Assembly (NCBI GenBank): GCA_964353015.1
Contig: CAYGUA010000003.1
Location: 62,001-126,000, forward strand
Direction of reading: 5' to 3'
Source of the DNA: JAMZMI01 sp964353015
GTDB lineage: Bacteria > Bacteroidota > Bacteroidia > Cytophagales > Cyclobacteriaceae
Length of the DNA stretch: 64,000 nt
Part shown: one piece after another, positions 24,220 to 33,615 of the stretch
Position numbering within the stretch: the first letter of the stretch is position 1
How the letters are laid out: every line of letters starts with the position of its first letter
The notes under the pieces: model-generated
Database searches by the model: none
Seen by the model: only the letters and a program-made list of their open reading frames with translations
What the model was told of the DNA's origin: nothing
Made by a program: the position numbers and the translations under genes

Positions 24220-25332
24220 TTATTCAGCTTGTTTAAGGATTTCGTGCCCTCCTTCTAGTAAATATTTATCTTTTTCAAAGAGCTTCAAGTCTGAATCCAT
24301 CATTTCATTGATTAATCTTTTCAGATCATATTCAGGATACCACCCCATTTTTTTATTGGCTTTTGATGGGTCACCAATCAAAAGATCTACTTCAGTTGGT
24401 CGGAAATATTTGGGATCTATTTTAACAACTTCCTGACCTTTTTTGAACGAATATTCAGGATTAGAAGAAGATTTCACAGAAATTACCTCGTTTACTCCCT
24501 CGCCCTCAGACTGTAATTCCACCCCAACAAACTGAAAGGCCATTTTGATAAAGTCTCGAATGGTCGTAGTTATACCTGTAGCTAACACATAATCTTCTGG
24601 CTTATCCTGCTGAAGCATTAACCACATGCCCCTTACGTAATCTTTGGCATGACCCCAATCTCTTCTTGAATCTATATTGCCCATATAGACTGTTTCCTGA
24701 AGACCCATAGCCATCTTTGCTACTGCCCGAGTTATCTTTCGTGTTACAAAAGTTTCTCCTCGTAATGGGGATTCGTGATTGAACAAGATACCATTACAAG
24801 CATACATATTATATGCTTCCCTATAATTCACAGTAATCCAATATGCATACATTTTAGCTACTGCATAAGGAGACCTGGGATAAAATGGAGTGTTTTCCTT
24901 TTGAGGTATTTCCTGAACCAACCCATATAATTCTGAAGTGGAAGCTTGATAGATTTTTGTCTTTTCAGTAAGCCCTAAAAGTCTTACTGCTTCCAACAAT
25001 CGTAAGGTACCAACGCCATCTACATTTGCGACATACTCCGGTGTATCAAAACTCACCCGCACATGCGACATGGCGCCCAAATTATAGATCTCATCAGGTT
25101 GGATTTCCTGTATCAGGCGAGTCAAATTCATTGAATCTGTCAAATCCCCATAGTGCAAAAATAACCTGGTGTTTTCTTTATGAGGATCCTGATATAAGTG
25201 ATCTATTCTAGCCGTGTTAAACAAAGAAGATCTTCTTTTTATTCCATGTACTTCATAACCCTTTTCGAGTAGAAGTTCTGCCAAATAGGCTCCATCCTGC
25301 CCAGTAATTCCTGTTACGAGCGCTTTTTTCAT
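24220..25332 (-). CDS. gmd: GDP-mannose 4,6-dehydratase
   Basis: Gmd converts GDP-D-mannose to GDP-4-keto-6-deoxy-D-mannose. The ATG at 25332 (MKKALVTGITGQDGAYLAEL) is preferred to a GTG at 25368. The 370-residue product shows the NADP motif GITGQDG, VHGIKRRSS, the active-site ASTSELYG with a YPRSPYAVAKMY Tyr-xxx-Lys pair, and a FNHESPLRGETFVTRK loop that serves as a family fingerprint. Together with fcl it supplies GDP-L-fucose, so fucose is probably part of the polymer. Confidence 0.97.
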   Translation of the reverse strand: MKKALVTGITGQDGAYLAELLLEKGYEVHGIKRRSSLFNTARIDHLYQDPHKENTRLFLHYGDLTDSMNLTRLIQEIQPDEIYNLGAMSHVRVSFDTPEYVANVDGVGTLRLLEAVRLLGLTEKTKIYQASTSELYGLVQEIPQKENTPFYPRSPYAVAKMYAYWITVNYREAYNMYACNGILFNHESPLRGETFVTRKITRAVAKMAMGLQETVYMGNIDSRRDWGHAKDYVRGMWLMLQQDKPEDYVLATGITTTIRDFIKMAFQFVGVELQSEGEGVNEVISVKSSSNPEYSFKKGQEVVKIDPKYFRPTEVDLLIGDPSKANKKMGWYPEYDLKRLINEMMDSDLKLFEKDKYLLEGGHEILKQAE

Positions 25333-25390
25333 AATCAAGGTATTGTTTTTTAATTCACAAAATTGCACATATATCTATTAGCAATTTTTT

Positions 25391-26554
25391 CTAGCGATTT
25401 GATTCTGCTTTGTTCCAAGTGCTTACCCTTTTTCCGAAGACAGATGACATCATACCCGAGAAAGAAAATACATGAACTTGAACCGCATGGTGAAGAGTTA
25501 TTATGAGTTTACTTTTTAACTTCAACTTAATTAATACTTCAACACCAAAAATTACAAGTAAACCTAAACCTGCAAATAAAGCTAATATTTGGTAACTCTG
25601 GAAAGAATATAAAGCAGAGAGAATAATACATGTCACTAGAGATAGTATAAGTAAATACAAACCTGACCATCTTAGAATTTTACGAACCATTATTTGGATT
25701 TTAGTTAAAAAGTTCAATTCAGACCACAAATATTTAATACAATTCATCTGTCTATTACCCATTCTTTTCTTTCTTGACATTTCCTCATTTTCATCAAGTA
25801 CAGCTAATTCTATTCCTTTTGATTCGTATGAAAACCCTACGGCAACCCCTCTTCCACATAGACGAAGAGGTGCTTCTAAATCATTGGGAACAAATGTTGG
25901 TAAAAATTTGAAATACTTTGAAAGCATAGCAAAATTTCCGCCATTTACGACTATACATCTTCCAATTTTAGCTTCATGCCTTCTTATCCACTCTTCATAT
26001 TTCCAGTACAAACCTTCTGATTTTGCACTTTCAGTTTTTTCATCAAAATACTGCATTGATCCACCCACCAATCCATATCCTACAGATAATTTTTCATATA
26101 AAAATTGGAATGAATCAGGTTCAAACATGGTATTACCATCTGAAAAAAAAAGTATATCATTTGATTTTGGCTTAATAAATTCTATAGCCTTATTGATGGA
26201 GTCATTTTTCCCTTTTCTATACCCTTTATTTATTACCTTCATTTGATTTGGAAATTGTTTGTAATTCTCAAATACCAACTCTTCGGTTCCATCATCTGAT
26301 TCATCAAGGACAATAACTGTCACTATTTTATGAGGACTAATTATTTTCAATGAATTTAGTATTTTATCTTTTGCCACTTCTCTTTCATTATACATGGGTA
26401 TAATGTGATAAACCACAGTATTCTCATCAAAAATTATTTTTTTATTTAATTGTCTCTTTGGAAGAAGTCCCAAAACCAACGGATATCCCAGGTAAACTAC
26501 AAATACCGTTATTAAGATAAAACATATAATGAAAAGGAGTATTAAATCAATCAT
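25391..26554 (-). CDS. Membrane glycosyltransferase, family 2
   Basis: The ATG at 26554 is chosen because the longer open frame to 26626 would run into the upstream gene; this leaves an 8-base overlap. The 387-residue protein has an N-terminal helix (about 1-22), a GT-A domain (about 45-270: YHIIPMYNEREV, VLDESDDGTEE, then the DxD-like ILFFSDGNTMF) and two or three C-terminal helices (about 290-355). Processive or membrane-anchored GT2 enzymes of this layout add sugars to lipid-linked repeats. Donor and acceptor cannot be read from sequence. The gene is visibly AT-rich. Confidence 0.85.
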   Translation of the reverse strand: MIDLILLFIICFILITVFVVYLGYPLVLGLLPKRQLNKKIIFDENTVVYHIIPMYNEREVAKDKILNSLKIISPHKIVTVIVLDESDDGTEELVFENYKQFPNQMKVINKGYRKGKNDSINKAIEFIKPKSNDILFFSDGNTMFEPDSFQFLYEKLSVGYGLVGGSMQYFDEKTESAKSEGLYWKYEEWIRRHEAKIGRCIVVNGGNFAMLSKYFKFLPTFVPNDLEAPLRLCGRGVAVGFSYESKGIELAVLDENEEMSRKKRMGNRQMNCIKYLWSELNFLTKIQIMVRKILRWSGLYLLILSLVTCIILSALYSFQSYQILALFAGLGLLVIFGVEVLIKLKLKSKLIITLHHAVQVHVFSFSGMMSSVFGKRVSTWNKAESNR

Positions 26555-27596
26555 CAGTGATTTTTTTATATAGCTCTCGGTGTGCTTGCCTAAAACTAGC
26601 AACTGAGTCGGATGGCAACTCTTCAAAAATAACCTTTTTCATTCTGTCAAAATTTGCTTGATCAAGAGCAAAACTGATTTGAGTCATTAAATCTTTGGAA
26701 TCTTGTGGTTTAAACAATAACCCGTTATTCCGATGATCAATAAATTCACTAAAAATACCCATATCTGGTGCAATGATAATTTTTCCATAACTTTTTGCCA
26801 GATACAATAACCCGCTTGTATCTATTTTCAGATATGGCAAAACTACAATACCACAAGTGTTAAATAAATCTTGTGTTTCCTCATTCGAGATATATTCAGT
26901 TCGCCAGATTATCCTCTTATCACTTTTAGTACTGTCAATGAGTTTAGATATGTCGTATTCCGGCTTTCCAGCAATTGTCAATGACCAGTTTTCATTATCG
27001 TCGAGTTGCCTCATGGCATCCATAAGAAGTTCTAAGCCTTTGTATGGTCTTATGTTACCAAAAAAAAGTAAATCATTAGATTTTGTTTTTTCAATTTCAA
27101 TTTGGACGTTTTCAAAATAATGATTGATTATTTTAAGCTTTTTTGGTTTAAAGAATTTAGTGCTAAACTCCTTTAAGATGCCTTCCGTATGAAAAATTAG
27201 ATGGTCAGATATTTTGTAGATATACCTATAAAAATAGTGATCATAAAAGCTAGGTTCGTGGGGAAGTAAATTGTGAACCGTACACACAAGTTTTACACCT
27301 TTAATTTTCAATAGTTTAAGAAATAAAAAATCCAAGGGACTCAACTTTAACCAATGAAAATGAAGAATTGCATTTTTTGAAACAACCCCAATTATTCTAA
27401 TCCAACCCGCTAAATATAAATATAGTTTTTTTAAGCTTTCAGATTCTCGATACCCTCTAAACACATCTAGCTCAATTCCTTTGGGATAATGACTACATCT
27501 TGATGTAAAAACCTTATCACTTGGCCGCACAATATTTCCAACATACTTCGCAGTATTGGTTCGGCCATTTGGCTCGAAAAAAAAAATCTGCTTCAT
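26547..27596 (-). CDS. Glycosyltransferase, GT4-like
   Basis: The 349-residue GT-B fold enzyme has an N-terminal Rossmann domain with VCTVHNLLPHEP (about 103-114) and a C-terminal nucleotide-sugar domain with LLFFGNIRPYKGLELLMDAM (about 177-196), EYDISKLI and a terminal DTSGLLYLAKSYGKIIIAPD element, where the conserved E-x7-E region is relaxed. It probably transfers a sugar to a growing repeat unit in the cytoplasm. It is the first gene of a minus-strand run (GT4, GT2, gmd, fcl, WcaJ-type) after a 319-base gap. Confidence 0.85.
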   Translation of the reverse strand: MKQIFFFEPNGRTNTAKYVGNIVRPSDKVFTSRCSHYPKGIELDVFRGYRESESLKKLYLYLAGWIRIIGVVSKNAILHFHWLKLSPLDFLFLKLLKIKGVKLVCTVHNLLPHEPSFYDHYFYRYIYKISDHLIFHTEGILKEFSTKFFKPKKLKIINHYFENVQIEIEKTKSNDLLFFGNIRPYKGLELLMDAMRQLDDNENWSLTIAGKPEYDISKLIDSTKSDKRIIWRTEYISNEETQDLFNTCGIVVLPYLKIDTSGLLYLAKSYGKIIIAPDMGIFSEFIDHRNNGLLFKPQDSKDLMTQISFALDQANFDRMKKVIFEELPSDSVASFRQAHRELYKKITDD

Positions 27597-27915
27597 TTAT
27601 TCCGATTTATTGTATCCCAAACTAATCTCCTTCTATTATACATGAAACTAAATATCAAGCAAATGATGCAAAATTAGCTCATAACTAGCATCATTTTACT
27701 TTTGTTATTTAGATTTTGTCGCCATTAATATAACATAATGTTTGATTTAAGTTATAAGCCTTTTTAAATCCATTTGAATGAACCCAATGATTATTTTACA
27801 ATGGAAATTAAGATTGAGATTTGTTCAATTGTTTCTTGCAATAAAATGTTTAAAAATAAGCCTTACTTAAATTGCCTTCGGCAATAAAAACTACTGCAAA
27901 GCATAATTCTACACT
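27597..27915. other. AT-rich divergent intergenic region
   Basis: These 319 bases separate a minus-strand glycosyltransferase from the plus-strand PL14-like gene, so both promoters should lie here. I see TACTTTTG on the plus strand (27697-27704) and TAATTTTG on the minus strand (27676 to 27669), both matching TAnnTTTG, but neither has a clear -33 box. A short inverted repeat ATTGCC-TTC-GGCAAT (27871-27885) stands 30 bases before the lyase start. No open reading frame or RNA gene is evident. Confidence 0.5.
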
Positions 27916-28716
27916 ATGTCGAAATCCACTATAGGAAAACTACTATTATGTACTTTTCTGGGTTTTACTATAACCTTTTATTTTTTTAAGAAGGATCAAG
28001 ACATCATTCTCAATTTCGATTCTTTGGTGCCATCATTTTCTGAATTGAAATTAATAGGACATGAACTAATAGATTGGGATACTCAATCTGGAATAGACGG
28101 GAGCAATTGTATTAAAGTTCAATATATAGGCAATGATCATGGAAGTGAGAGAGTATTAAGTAATATATCACTCCCAAATCCAATGTATGAGGCAACCTTA
28201 AAATTTGCTATAAAGTTTGATGAGGGTTTTGATTTTGCAAAAGGAGGTAAAATACATGGACTTGGTCCAGATAATCCAATTCAAGGTGGTAATAAGGGCA
28301 CTCCCGGAGGTTGGAGTCTCCGAATGTTATTTGAAGAAAATGGTTTTCTTTCCTCATATTTATATCATCAAAATAATTCAGGAAAATATGGAGACTGCAT
28401 CAAGACAGATTCAATAATTTTCACTCCAGGAAAATATCACCATGTTTCTCTGTATATAAAATTGAACAATCCGGCCTCTGAAAAAAATGGAGAATTCGAG
28501 ATTTGGGTAGATGAGAAAAAAAGACTTTCTGGATCGGGAATCCAATTCAGATCTGTGGAAGGAGACAGTACTTTAATAAATAACTTCCTCTTTTCCACAT
28601 TTCATGGAGGGAATTCACCCTCATATGCTCCTAAAGACACCTTGGGAAAATTTTCAACTGAGGTCGCTTGGTTTGATGAAATAGAAATAATACCTGTAAA
28701 AATTACTCGAGAATAA
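27916..28716 (+). CDS. PL14-like polysaccharide lyase or lectin-fold protein
   Basis: The 266-residue protein has an N-terminal membrane anchor or signal segment (about 8-24, IGKLLLCTFLGFTITFYF). The rest is a beta-jelly-roll resembling polysaccharide lyase family 14 and alginate-lyase-like folds, with FAKGGKIHGLGP (about 111-122), GGWSLRMLFEENG and a terminal VAWFDEIEIIPV strand. It is the only plus-strand gene inside the glycosyltransferase block. A periplasmic or surface lyase that trims or releases the polymer made by the locus would fit its place. Catalytic residues were not verified, and a binding-only role is possible. Confidence 0.72.
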   Translation: MSKSTIGKLLLCTFLGFTITFYFFKKDQDIILNFDSLVPSFSELKLIGHELIDWDTQSGIDGSNCIKVQYIGNDHGSERVLSNISLPNPMYEATLKFAIKFDEGFDFAKGGKIHGLGPDNPIQGGNKGTPGGWSLRMLFEENGFLSSYLYHQNNSGKYGDCIKTDSIIFTPGKYHHVSLYIKLNNPASEKNGEFEIWVDEKKRLSGSGIQFRSVEGDSTLINNFLFSTFHGGNSPSYAPKDTLGKFSTEVAWFDEIEIIPVKITRE

Positions 28717-28811
28717 AATCCTAATCCCTAAGACATCTAATATAAGAGTATTGATACTCTACTGGACTAAGTTCACTCCACTTATCACTATTAGTTAATC
28801 TGTGATGTTTT

Positions 28812-29591
28812 TTAAGTTCCTTTCTGAAGTATTTTCTTATAACCAATAAAAAAGGCTTTATAAAGATAAAACAAACTCCTCTTTAATGTTGAGTCGGTAA
28901 TTTGATTTTGTCTTTTAATCTCCGAAAGGTTTTCAAATTTTATTTTGATCCATTCTTCTAAGGAACTCTTATTCTCTTCGTACATTCTCAGGGCACCAAT
29001 AGTTGAGTTAACCTTTTTGAAACACGTATTTTTCAAACACATTCGAAGGAAAAACTCGTAATCCATAGCAAATTGAATAGTCTCATCCAAGTAGCCAATT
29101 CTATCAAAAATATTTCGTTTCCAAAATGCCGATTGATTACTAATGTTCATGTTGGTAGTATACTTTATCCCCCAACTACAAAAAGGAGGATAGAAATAAT
29201 TCTTAATTAATTTGCCTTCTCTATCTATGTTTTGCTTATCTCCAAAATATACATCGCACTTTCCTTTTGTTCTAGAATATGAATGGGCTATGGCGTTAAA
29301 TGATCCTGGGTAATAAATATCATCACTATTCATCCATGCAACTAGATCACCTGTAGCCATTTTAAATCCCTTGTTAATCGCATGAGTTTGACCTTCATCT
29401 TTCTCCGAAACCCAGTATGTCAATCGACTCTCATATTTCTTGATAATTTCAATTGAATTATCTGTAGAGCCCCCATCAATAATAATGTATTCCAGATTAT
29501 CATAATTTTGACTTAAAACAGATAAAATTGTTTCCTCCAAGAACAGACCTTGATTATATGATGGAGTAATTATGGATATTCTAGGTCGCAT
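28812..29591 (-). CDS. Glycosyltransferase, family 2
   Basis: The ATG at 29591 overlaps the end of the upstream polymerase gene by 11 bases and starts MRPRISIITPSYNQ; a TTG at 29627 would lengthen the protein without adding a family feature. The 259-residue GT-A enzyme shows SIITPSYNQGLFLEETILSV, DGGSTDNSIEII (about 48-59), the DxD-type AWMNSDDIYYPGSF and FAMDYEFFLRM (about 150-160). It lacks membrane helices and probably acts on the cytoplasmic face on a lipid-linked acceptor. The sugar is unknown. Confidence 0.9.
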   Translation of the reverse strand: MRPRISIITPSYNQGLFLEETILSVLSQNYDNLEYIIIDGGSTDNSIEIIKKYESRLTYWVSEKDEGQTHAINKGFKMATGDLVAWMNSDDIYYPGSFNAIAHSYSRTKGKCDVYFGDKQNIDREGKLIKNYFYPPFCSWGIKYTTNMNISNQSAFWKRNIFDRIGYLDETIQFAMDYEFFLRMCLKNTCFKKVNSTIGALRMYEENKSSLEEWIKIKFENLSEIKRQNQITDSTLKRSLFYLYKAFFIGYKKILQKGT

Positions 29592-30789
29592 TAATTGATT
29601 TGATTTTAGGATAATTAATTGTGACAATCATTAAGAATGATAATATCAAAAAAGAAAAAGCCTTATCATATAATGGTTGAGAAAATAACATAGTAACAAA
29701 GAGACTCAGCCAAATACATGTGTAAGCAATATCAAAATTACGAATCCTAATTGCGACATAAATGTATGGAATCAAAAAAACGATCACCCCAACAATACCA
29801 ATTTGAGCCATAGTCCCCAAAAAATTGATACCTAAATCCATTCCTGGCATACGATTATGAAAGCCTATCCCGGTAAGAGGATGTTTGGCAATGATATCTA
29901 TAGCATTTAGCGTATCTTCTAACCTGCTCAAACCTGATCTGTTATGAAATTTCCTAACTAGGCCAAATTGGCTTGTTGTTGTAAGTAAAAAGTAAAAAAT
30001 ACCCGAAATAAAAGGTAATCCCATTAAATAAAACAATGACTTTCGTTTAGATTTTTTATAAAATCTGATTGAAATAGTAAATAGAAACAATAAATATCCA
30101 GCTGTTGAAAAAGTGAAGACTAATGATGTTATCAGAATGGCCTTCATCAAAAGTGACCAATGAAATTTGTAAATATCAACCATCCAAAATGCGATGATAA
30201 GTACCATCTGGTATAATCCAGGTTCTCTCATAAAGCCAATCGCTCTAGGAAAAACTACTCCGCCAACCAACGCACCTGCGTCATAAACTGGAGAAAAAGG
30301 AAACATAATTGGCAATTTGTACACCCAATTTGTATGTGTTTCAAGATCTATAGTAAACAGAGAAATATAAATTTCTGATAATGCCAATAACATTGTAATG
30401 ATATAGCTTATTCCAAATCCGCAACAAATAAATATCAAAACTTTTGCGATAGTTCTCCCTGTTATTTCTTGACCAATTAGATATGGGATATATCCAAATA
30501 ATATCATGAAAAGAACTGTAACTGCACCTAAGTTATTTTCCAATCTTAAAAAAAATATATGAATCAAAACATATACGACAATTAGTATATATGAAAGAAA
30601 AAAAGGATTAACAATTCGAGATTTGATAATGGTAGGTCTCCATATGAGAATTGTAACCAAAAAATAAATAGCTATGCCAAGTAATAATATACCCCATTTC
30701 TGACCCAAAATGGCTGGCCTTAAATTACTGATGACTATAAAAAATATAGCAATTAGAGCTGAAAAATGAAGATATAATCCTTTGTTCAT
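29581..30789 (-). CDS. O-antigen ligase/Wzy-type polysaccharide polymerase
   Basis: The 402-residue polytopic protein has about ten to twelve hydrophobic helices and a large central loop (about 200-310). It shows the Wzy/WaaL-type pattern around GFMREPGLYQMVLIIA and HPLTGIGFHNRMPG. Primary sequence in this family is poorly conserved. In a locus that also has Wza, Wzz and Wzx homologues, the most economical reading is Wzy, which polymerises repeat units on the periplasmic side of the inner membrane. It sits between a GT2 gene and an acetyltransferase gene. Confidence 0.82.
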   Translation of the reverse strand: MNKGLYLHFSALIAIFFIVISNLRPAILGQKWGILLLGIAIYFLVTILIWRPTIIKSRIVNPFFLSYILIVVYVLIHIFFLRLENNLGAVTVLFMILFGYIPYLIGQEITGRTIAKVLIFICCGFGISYIITMLLALSEIYISLFTIDLETHTNWVYKLPIMFPFSPVYDAGALVGGVVFPRAIGFMREPGLYQMVLIIAFWMVDIYKFHWSLLMKAILITSLVFTFSTAGYLLFLFTISIRFYKKSKRKSLFYLMGLPFISGIFYFLLTTTSQFGLVRKFHNRSGLSRLEDTLNAIDIIAKHPLTGIGFHNRMPGMDLGINFLGTMAQIGIVGVIVFLIPYIYVAIRIRNFDIAYTCIWLSLFVTMLFSQPLYDKAFSFLILSFLMIVTINYPKIKSINAT

Positions 30790-30798
30790 GCTTAAAAA

Positions 30799-31329
30799 TC
30801 AAATGAACGGCACATGTTCATTTCCAAGCTGATAATTCAAATTATTGTTTCTTTCACCTATTTTTTTCGCAGGAATTCCGCCCATAATCGAGTATGGCTC
30901 TGTGTCTTTAGTAACTACTGAGCCTGCGGCTACTACAGTGCCTTTGCCAATCCTTACTCCTGGTAAAATTATAGATCTACAACTAAGCCAAGCATAATCT
31001 TCAATAATAACTTTCCCGCCTTTTGTTTCAAATGATTCACTTTGGGGATCATGCTGCAGTGTCCAAATCCATACGCCAGTACTCAGGTTGACATTACTTC
31101 CAATCTCTAAGTTCATTCTACCATCCAAAATACAATTATGGCCTATGATGGTGTTTGATCCTATAATAACTCGCCTTGGACTTCTAACTTCTAAACCTGA
31201 GTATATAACAGTGTCATATGGATATTTAAATTGAAGTAAATAAAACCCAATTCTTCTAATAGTATGTGTTGGTAAACTTGCGTTAATCCTCAAAAACAAC
31301 ATCCATAAACCTCTAATTACTACTTTCAT
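30799..31329 (-). CDS. Hexapeptide-repeat acyltransferase (WcaF-like)
   Basis: This 176-residue left-handed beta-helix protein has repeated [LIV]-G-x4 turns: VIIGSNTIIGHNCILDGRMN, EIGSNVNLSTGVWIW, VIIEDYAWLSCRSIILPGVR and IGKGTVVAAGSVVTKD. It resembles colanic-acid WcaF and serine or galactoside O-acetyltransferases, which use acetyl-CoA. It probably O-acetylates a sugar of the repeat unit or a precursor. Its start ATG abuts the stop of the upstream GT4 gene. Confidence 0.9.
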   Translation of the reverse strand: MKVVIRGLWMLFLRINASLPTHTIRRIGFYLLQFKYPYDTVIYSGLEVRSPRRVIIGSNTIIGHNCILDGRMNLEIGSNVNLSTGVWIWTLQHDPQSESFETKGGKVIIEDYAWLSCRSIILPGVRIGKGTVVAAGSVVTKDTEPYSIMGGIPAKKIGERNNNLNYQLGNEHVPFI

Positions 31330-32528
31330 TAAACTTTGTTCAAAATATCCTTGTACAATTCAATATATTTTGCTGCCTGTTGGTTAATTTCAAAATGATA
31401 TATAACCTTTTTTCTTGCCTCTTCGGACAAAACATCTTTCTTATGTGAGTTCAAATACCATAATATACCTGATGCCAAATCCTCATGATCTTTAGGCTCA
31501 GCAATATACCCGTTAATCTTATGATCAATCATATCAGGAATCCCACCAACATTAAATGCAATAGTCGGACAACCACAAGCCATTGCCTCAATTACAGTAT
31601 TTGGCAAATTATCTTGCAAAGAAGGGAGAATGAATAAATCGGATAATGCATAAATCTCACTCATTATATTTTGATCAATGACATCACCAAAATAAGTTAC
31701 TTTTATTTCTAACTCATCCAGTTCAGTAGAACTATAAGCCCCAACTACGGCAACACAAAAATCAACAGTTGAAGTTCCCATTATATACCTAACCGCCTCT
31801 ATTAAATAATGAAATCCTTTCCTCTTATCATTTGTGCCGTTGAATCCACTAAAAAGGCAAACCACTGATGCGGGACTAATTCCGTATTTATGACGTAAAA
31901 CTGTTTTATCCATTGGTTGAAACTGGATGATATCAATTCCATTCGCAATAACTGTTGTATGTCTATCGCCTAACAAAATGCTTTTTCTGGAACAATTAGC
32001 AAGCCAATTGCTAGGTGAAACTATATGCAAATTTTTAATTTTATGGTAAGTTTTTCTTTTTCGCCTCCAAACCCATTTATCTAAAATCATATTTGATCTG
32101 TATTCTGGAGCTTCGTAATCCCCCACATAGTGTCTCGAATCAGAAAATGCCCACATATCATGGCATGTCCAAACAATTGGACATGTAATTTCAGAGAGCT
32201 GTTCAATAGAAATAAATCCATTATTAATCCAATGGATATGTACGATCTCAGGCTTAATTTCATTTATTCTTTTAATTATGCCACTTGAAATCCAAGACAC
32301 ACTCCGTGACCGATTTTTAAGAAAACGAAGTGGAAAATAATCAATTTTTGCTCGCACCCAATTCGGTAGTCCTTTAGAAAGTTTTTCAACTCCAGAATCA
32401 TTCGATTTTTTAATGTCTACTAAGAATTCAATATTAATTTCAGATTCAAGTAATCCACGAAATAACCTGTACGCAGCAATTGCCGCTCCACCTACTACAT
32501 CCCTAGTATTCAAAAAAAGAATTTTCAA
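31329..32528 (-). CDS. Glycosyltransferase, GT4
   Basis: The 399-residue GT-B enzyme starts at a TTG (32528) that gives the canonical MKILFLNTRDVVGGAAIAAY; an in-frame stop lies six codons upstream, and no ATG is available. It shows VHIHWINNGFISIEQL, the IANGIDIIQFQP hinge, FSGFNGTNDKRKGFHYLIEA (about 211-230) and the C-terminal nucleotide-sugar signature PNTVIEAMACGCPTIAFNVG with its E-x7-E glutamates. The donor sugar is unknown. It is cytoplasmic and probably acts on the lipid-linked repeat. Confidence 0.9.
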   Translation of the reverse strand: MKILFLNTRDVVGGAAIAAYRLFRGLLESEINIEFLVDIKKSNDSGVEKLSKGLPNWVRAKIDYFPLRFLKNRSRSVSWISSGIIKRINEIKPEIVHIHWINNGFISIEQLSEITCPIVWTCHDMWAFSDSRHYVGDYEAPEYRSNMILDKWVWRRKRKTYHKIKNLHIVSPSNWLANCSRKSILLGDRHTTVIANGIDIIQFQPMDKTVLRHKYGISPASVVCLFSGFNGTNDKRKGFHYLIEAVRYIMGTSTVDFCVAVVGAYSSTELDELEIKVTYFGDVIDQNIMSEIYALSDLFILPSLQDNLPNTVIEAMACGCPTIAFNVGGIPDMIDHKINGYIAEPKDHEDLASGILWYLNSHKKDVLSEEARKKVIYHFEINQQAAKYIELYKDILNKV

Positions 32529-32652
32529 ATCACTTAAATTATATTATGTAACAATAGCCCAAATATAAATCCGCATTTCAATTCAAAATTGCAAATTCCC
32601 TGAAATCAAAAATCAATAAATATGTCTTTTTGATTGGCCAAACCTATCTCAT

Positions 32653-33525
32653 TCAATTCTTAATTGCTTCCATAAATAATGAGTCGGGCTTCCTAATCTT
32701 ATCATTAATCATTTCCAACCCGTAACTACCGAAATGAGCAATTTTGCTTATATCTGCTTTCATCACTTGAATTTCTGTAAAATTATGCTTTTCAAGCAAT
32801 TTTTTTAATCGATATCGATCATACATTACCCTATGTATTTGTCCCGAATTTCTGAATAACCCTTCATTAAATGCCCGAACACCATTCTTGCCCAGAAAAA
32901 TTCCAACAAACAGTTTTGACAAAATTAATTTAGATTTACGCACACCTTTGCTTAGCGTTTGGAATGATGAGACCATTTTATAGATGGTATGCAAGATATT
33001 TCTTTGCTGATTATCCTTTTTGATAGCCAGACCTTCAACTGATTCGTGTCCATTTCTTTCAATAATATATTGCCAATTTTTGGTATTAGTAATATTTTCA
33101 TTCCAAATATCCAACATTTGTCCACCGCTTGATTCTCTTGTGGTTTGATCGTAGAGTTCGATTAAAGAATATTCATACTTAAAATCGGACTCTAAATTAT
33201 TGCTTATCAACTGTTTTAAGGAATCCAAATAGTTTTTACAAATCACTTCTAAGTCTGGTACTACAATTCTAATGACCCCACCTTTTTTTAGTACACGAAA
33301 CTGTTCCGATAGAAACAAATCGGCTTCATTCACACGTAAATGTTCTAAAACATGAGAGCTATAACACGCATCAACAGAATTAGATTCGAATGGTAAACCA
33401 CTAGAAAGATCGTATTCAATTACTTCTGACGAATGTGCTTTGATATCTATGTTTACCCAGTCTTGATGATACGTTGAACCACAACCAATATTAAGTAAAA
33501 ATGGAATTCTATTCGTTTGTAACAA
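32653..33525 (-). CDS. Class I SAM-dependent methyltransferase
   Basis: The 290-residue protein has a SAM-binding Rossmann fold near its start: LLNIGCGSTYHQDWVNIDI (about 10-28) and the motif II-III region DACYSSHVLEHLRVNEADLF. RVLKKGGVIRIVVPDLE follows (about 79-95). Such methyltransferases within polysaccharide loci often methylate a sugar or a chain terminus. The C-terminal half has no clear family mark. The start is a TTG at 33525 following closely after an in-frame TAA. No sulfotransferase signature is present, so it is not the missing PAPS user. Confidence 0.85.
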   Translation of the reverse strand: MLQTNRIPFLLNIGCGSTYHQDWVNIDIKAHSSEVIEYDLSSGLPFESNSVDACYSSHVLEHLRVNEADLFLSEQFRVLKKGGVIRIVVPDLEVICKNYLDSLKQLISNNLESDFKYEYSLIELYDQTTRESSGGQMLDIWNENITNTKNWQYIIERNGHESVEGLAIKKDNQQRNILHTIYKMVSSFQTLSKGVRKSKLILSKLFVGIFLGKNGVRAFNEGLFRNSGQIHRVMYDRYRLKKLLEKHNFTEIQVMKADISKIAHFGSYGLEMINDKIRKPDSLFMEAIKN

Positions 33526-33615
33526 AATTTAAATATTTAAATAAATACTTCTAATTTAGAATACATTGTGTCCTAGCGATTCTAAATATCAATTTAATAA
33601 AAGTGTAAACAATTA

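Noticed and set aside
27871..27885. Hairpin ATTGCC-TTC-GGCAAT as an intrinsic terminator or riboswitch
   Set aside because: It is too short, the following bases are A-rich on this strand, and no gene ends near it on either strand.
32653..33525. Methyltransferase as the missing sulfotransferase
   Set aside because: It has a clear SAM motif (LLNIGCGS) and no PAPS-binding P-loop-like signature.
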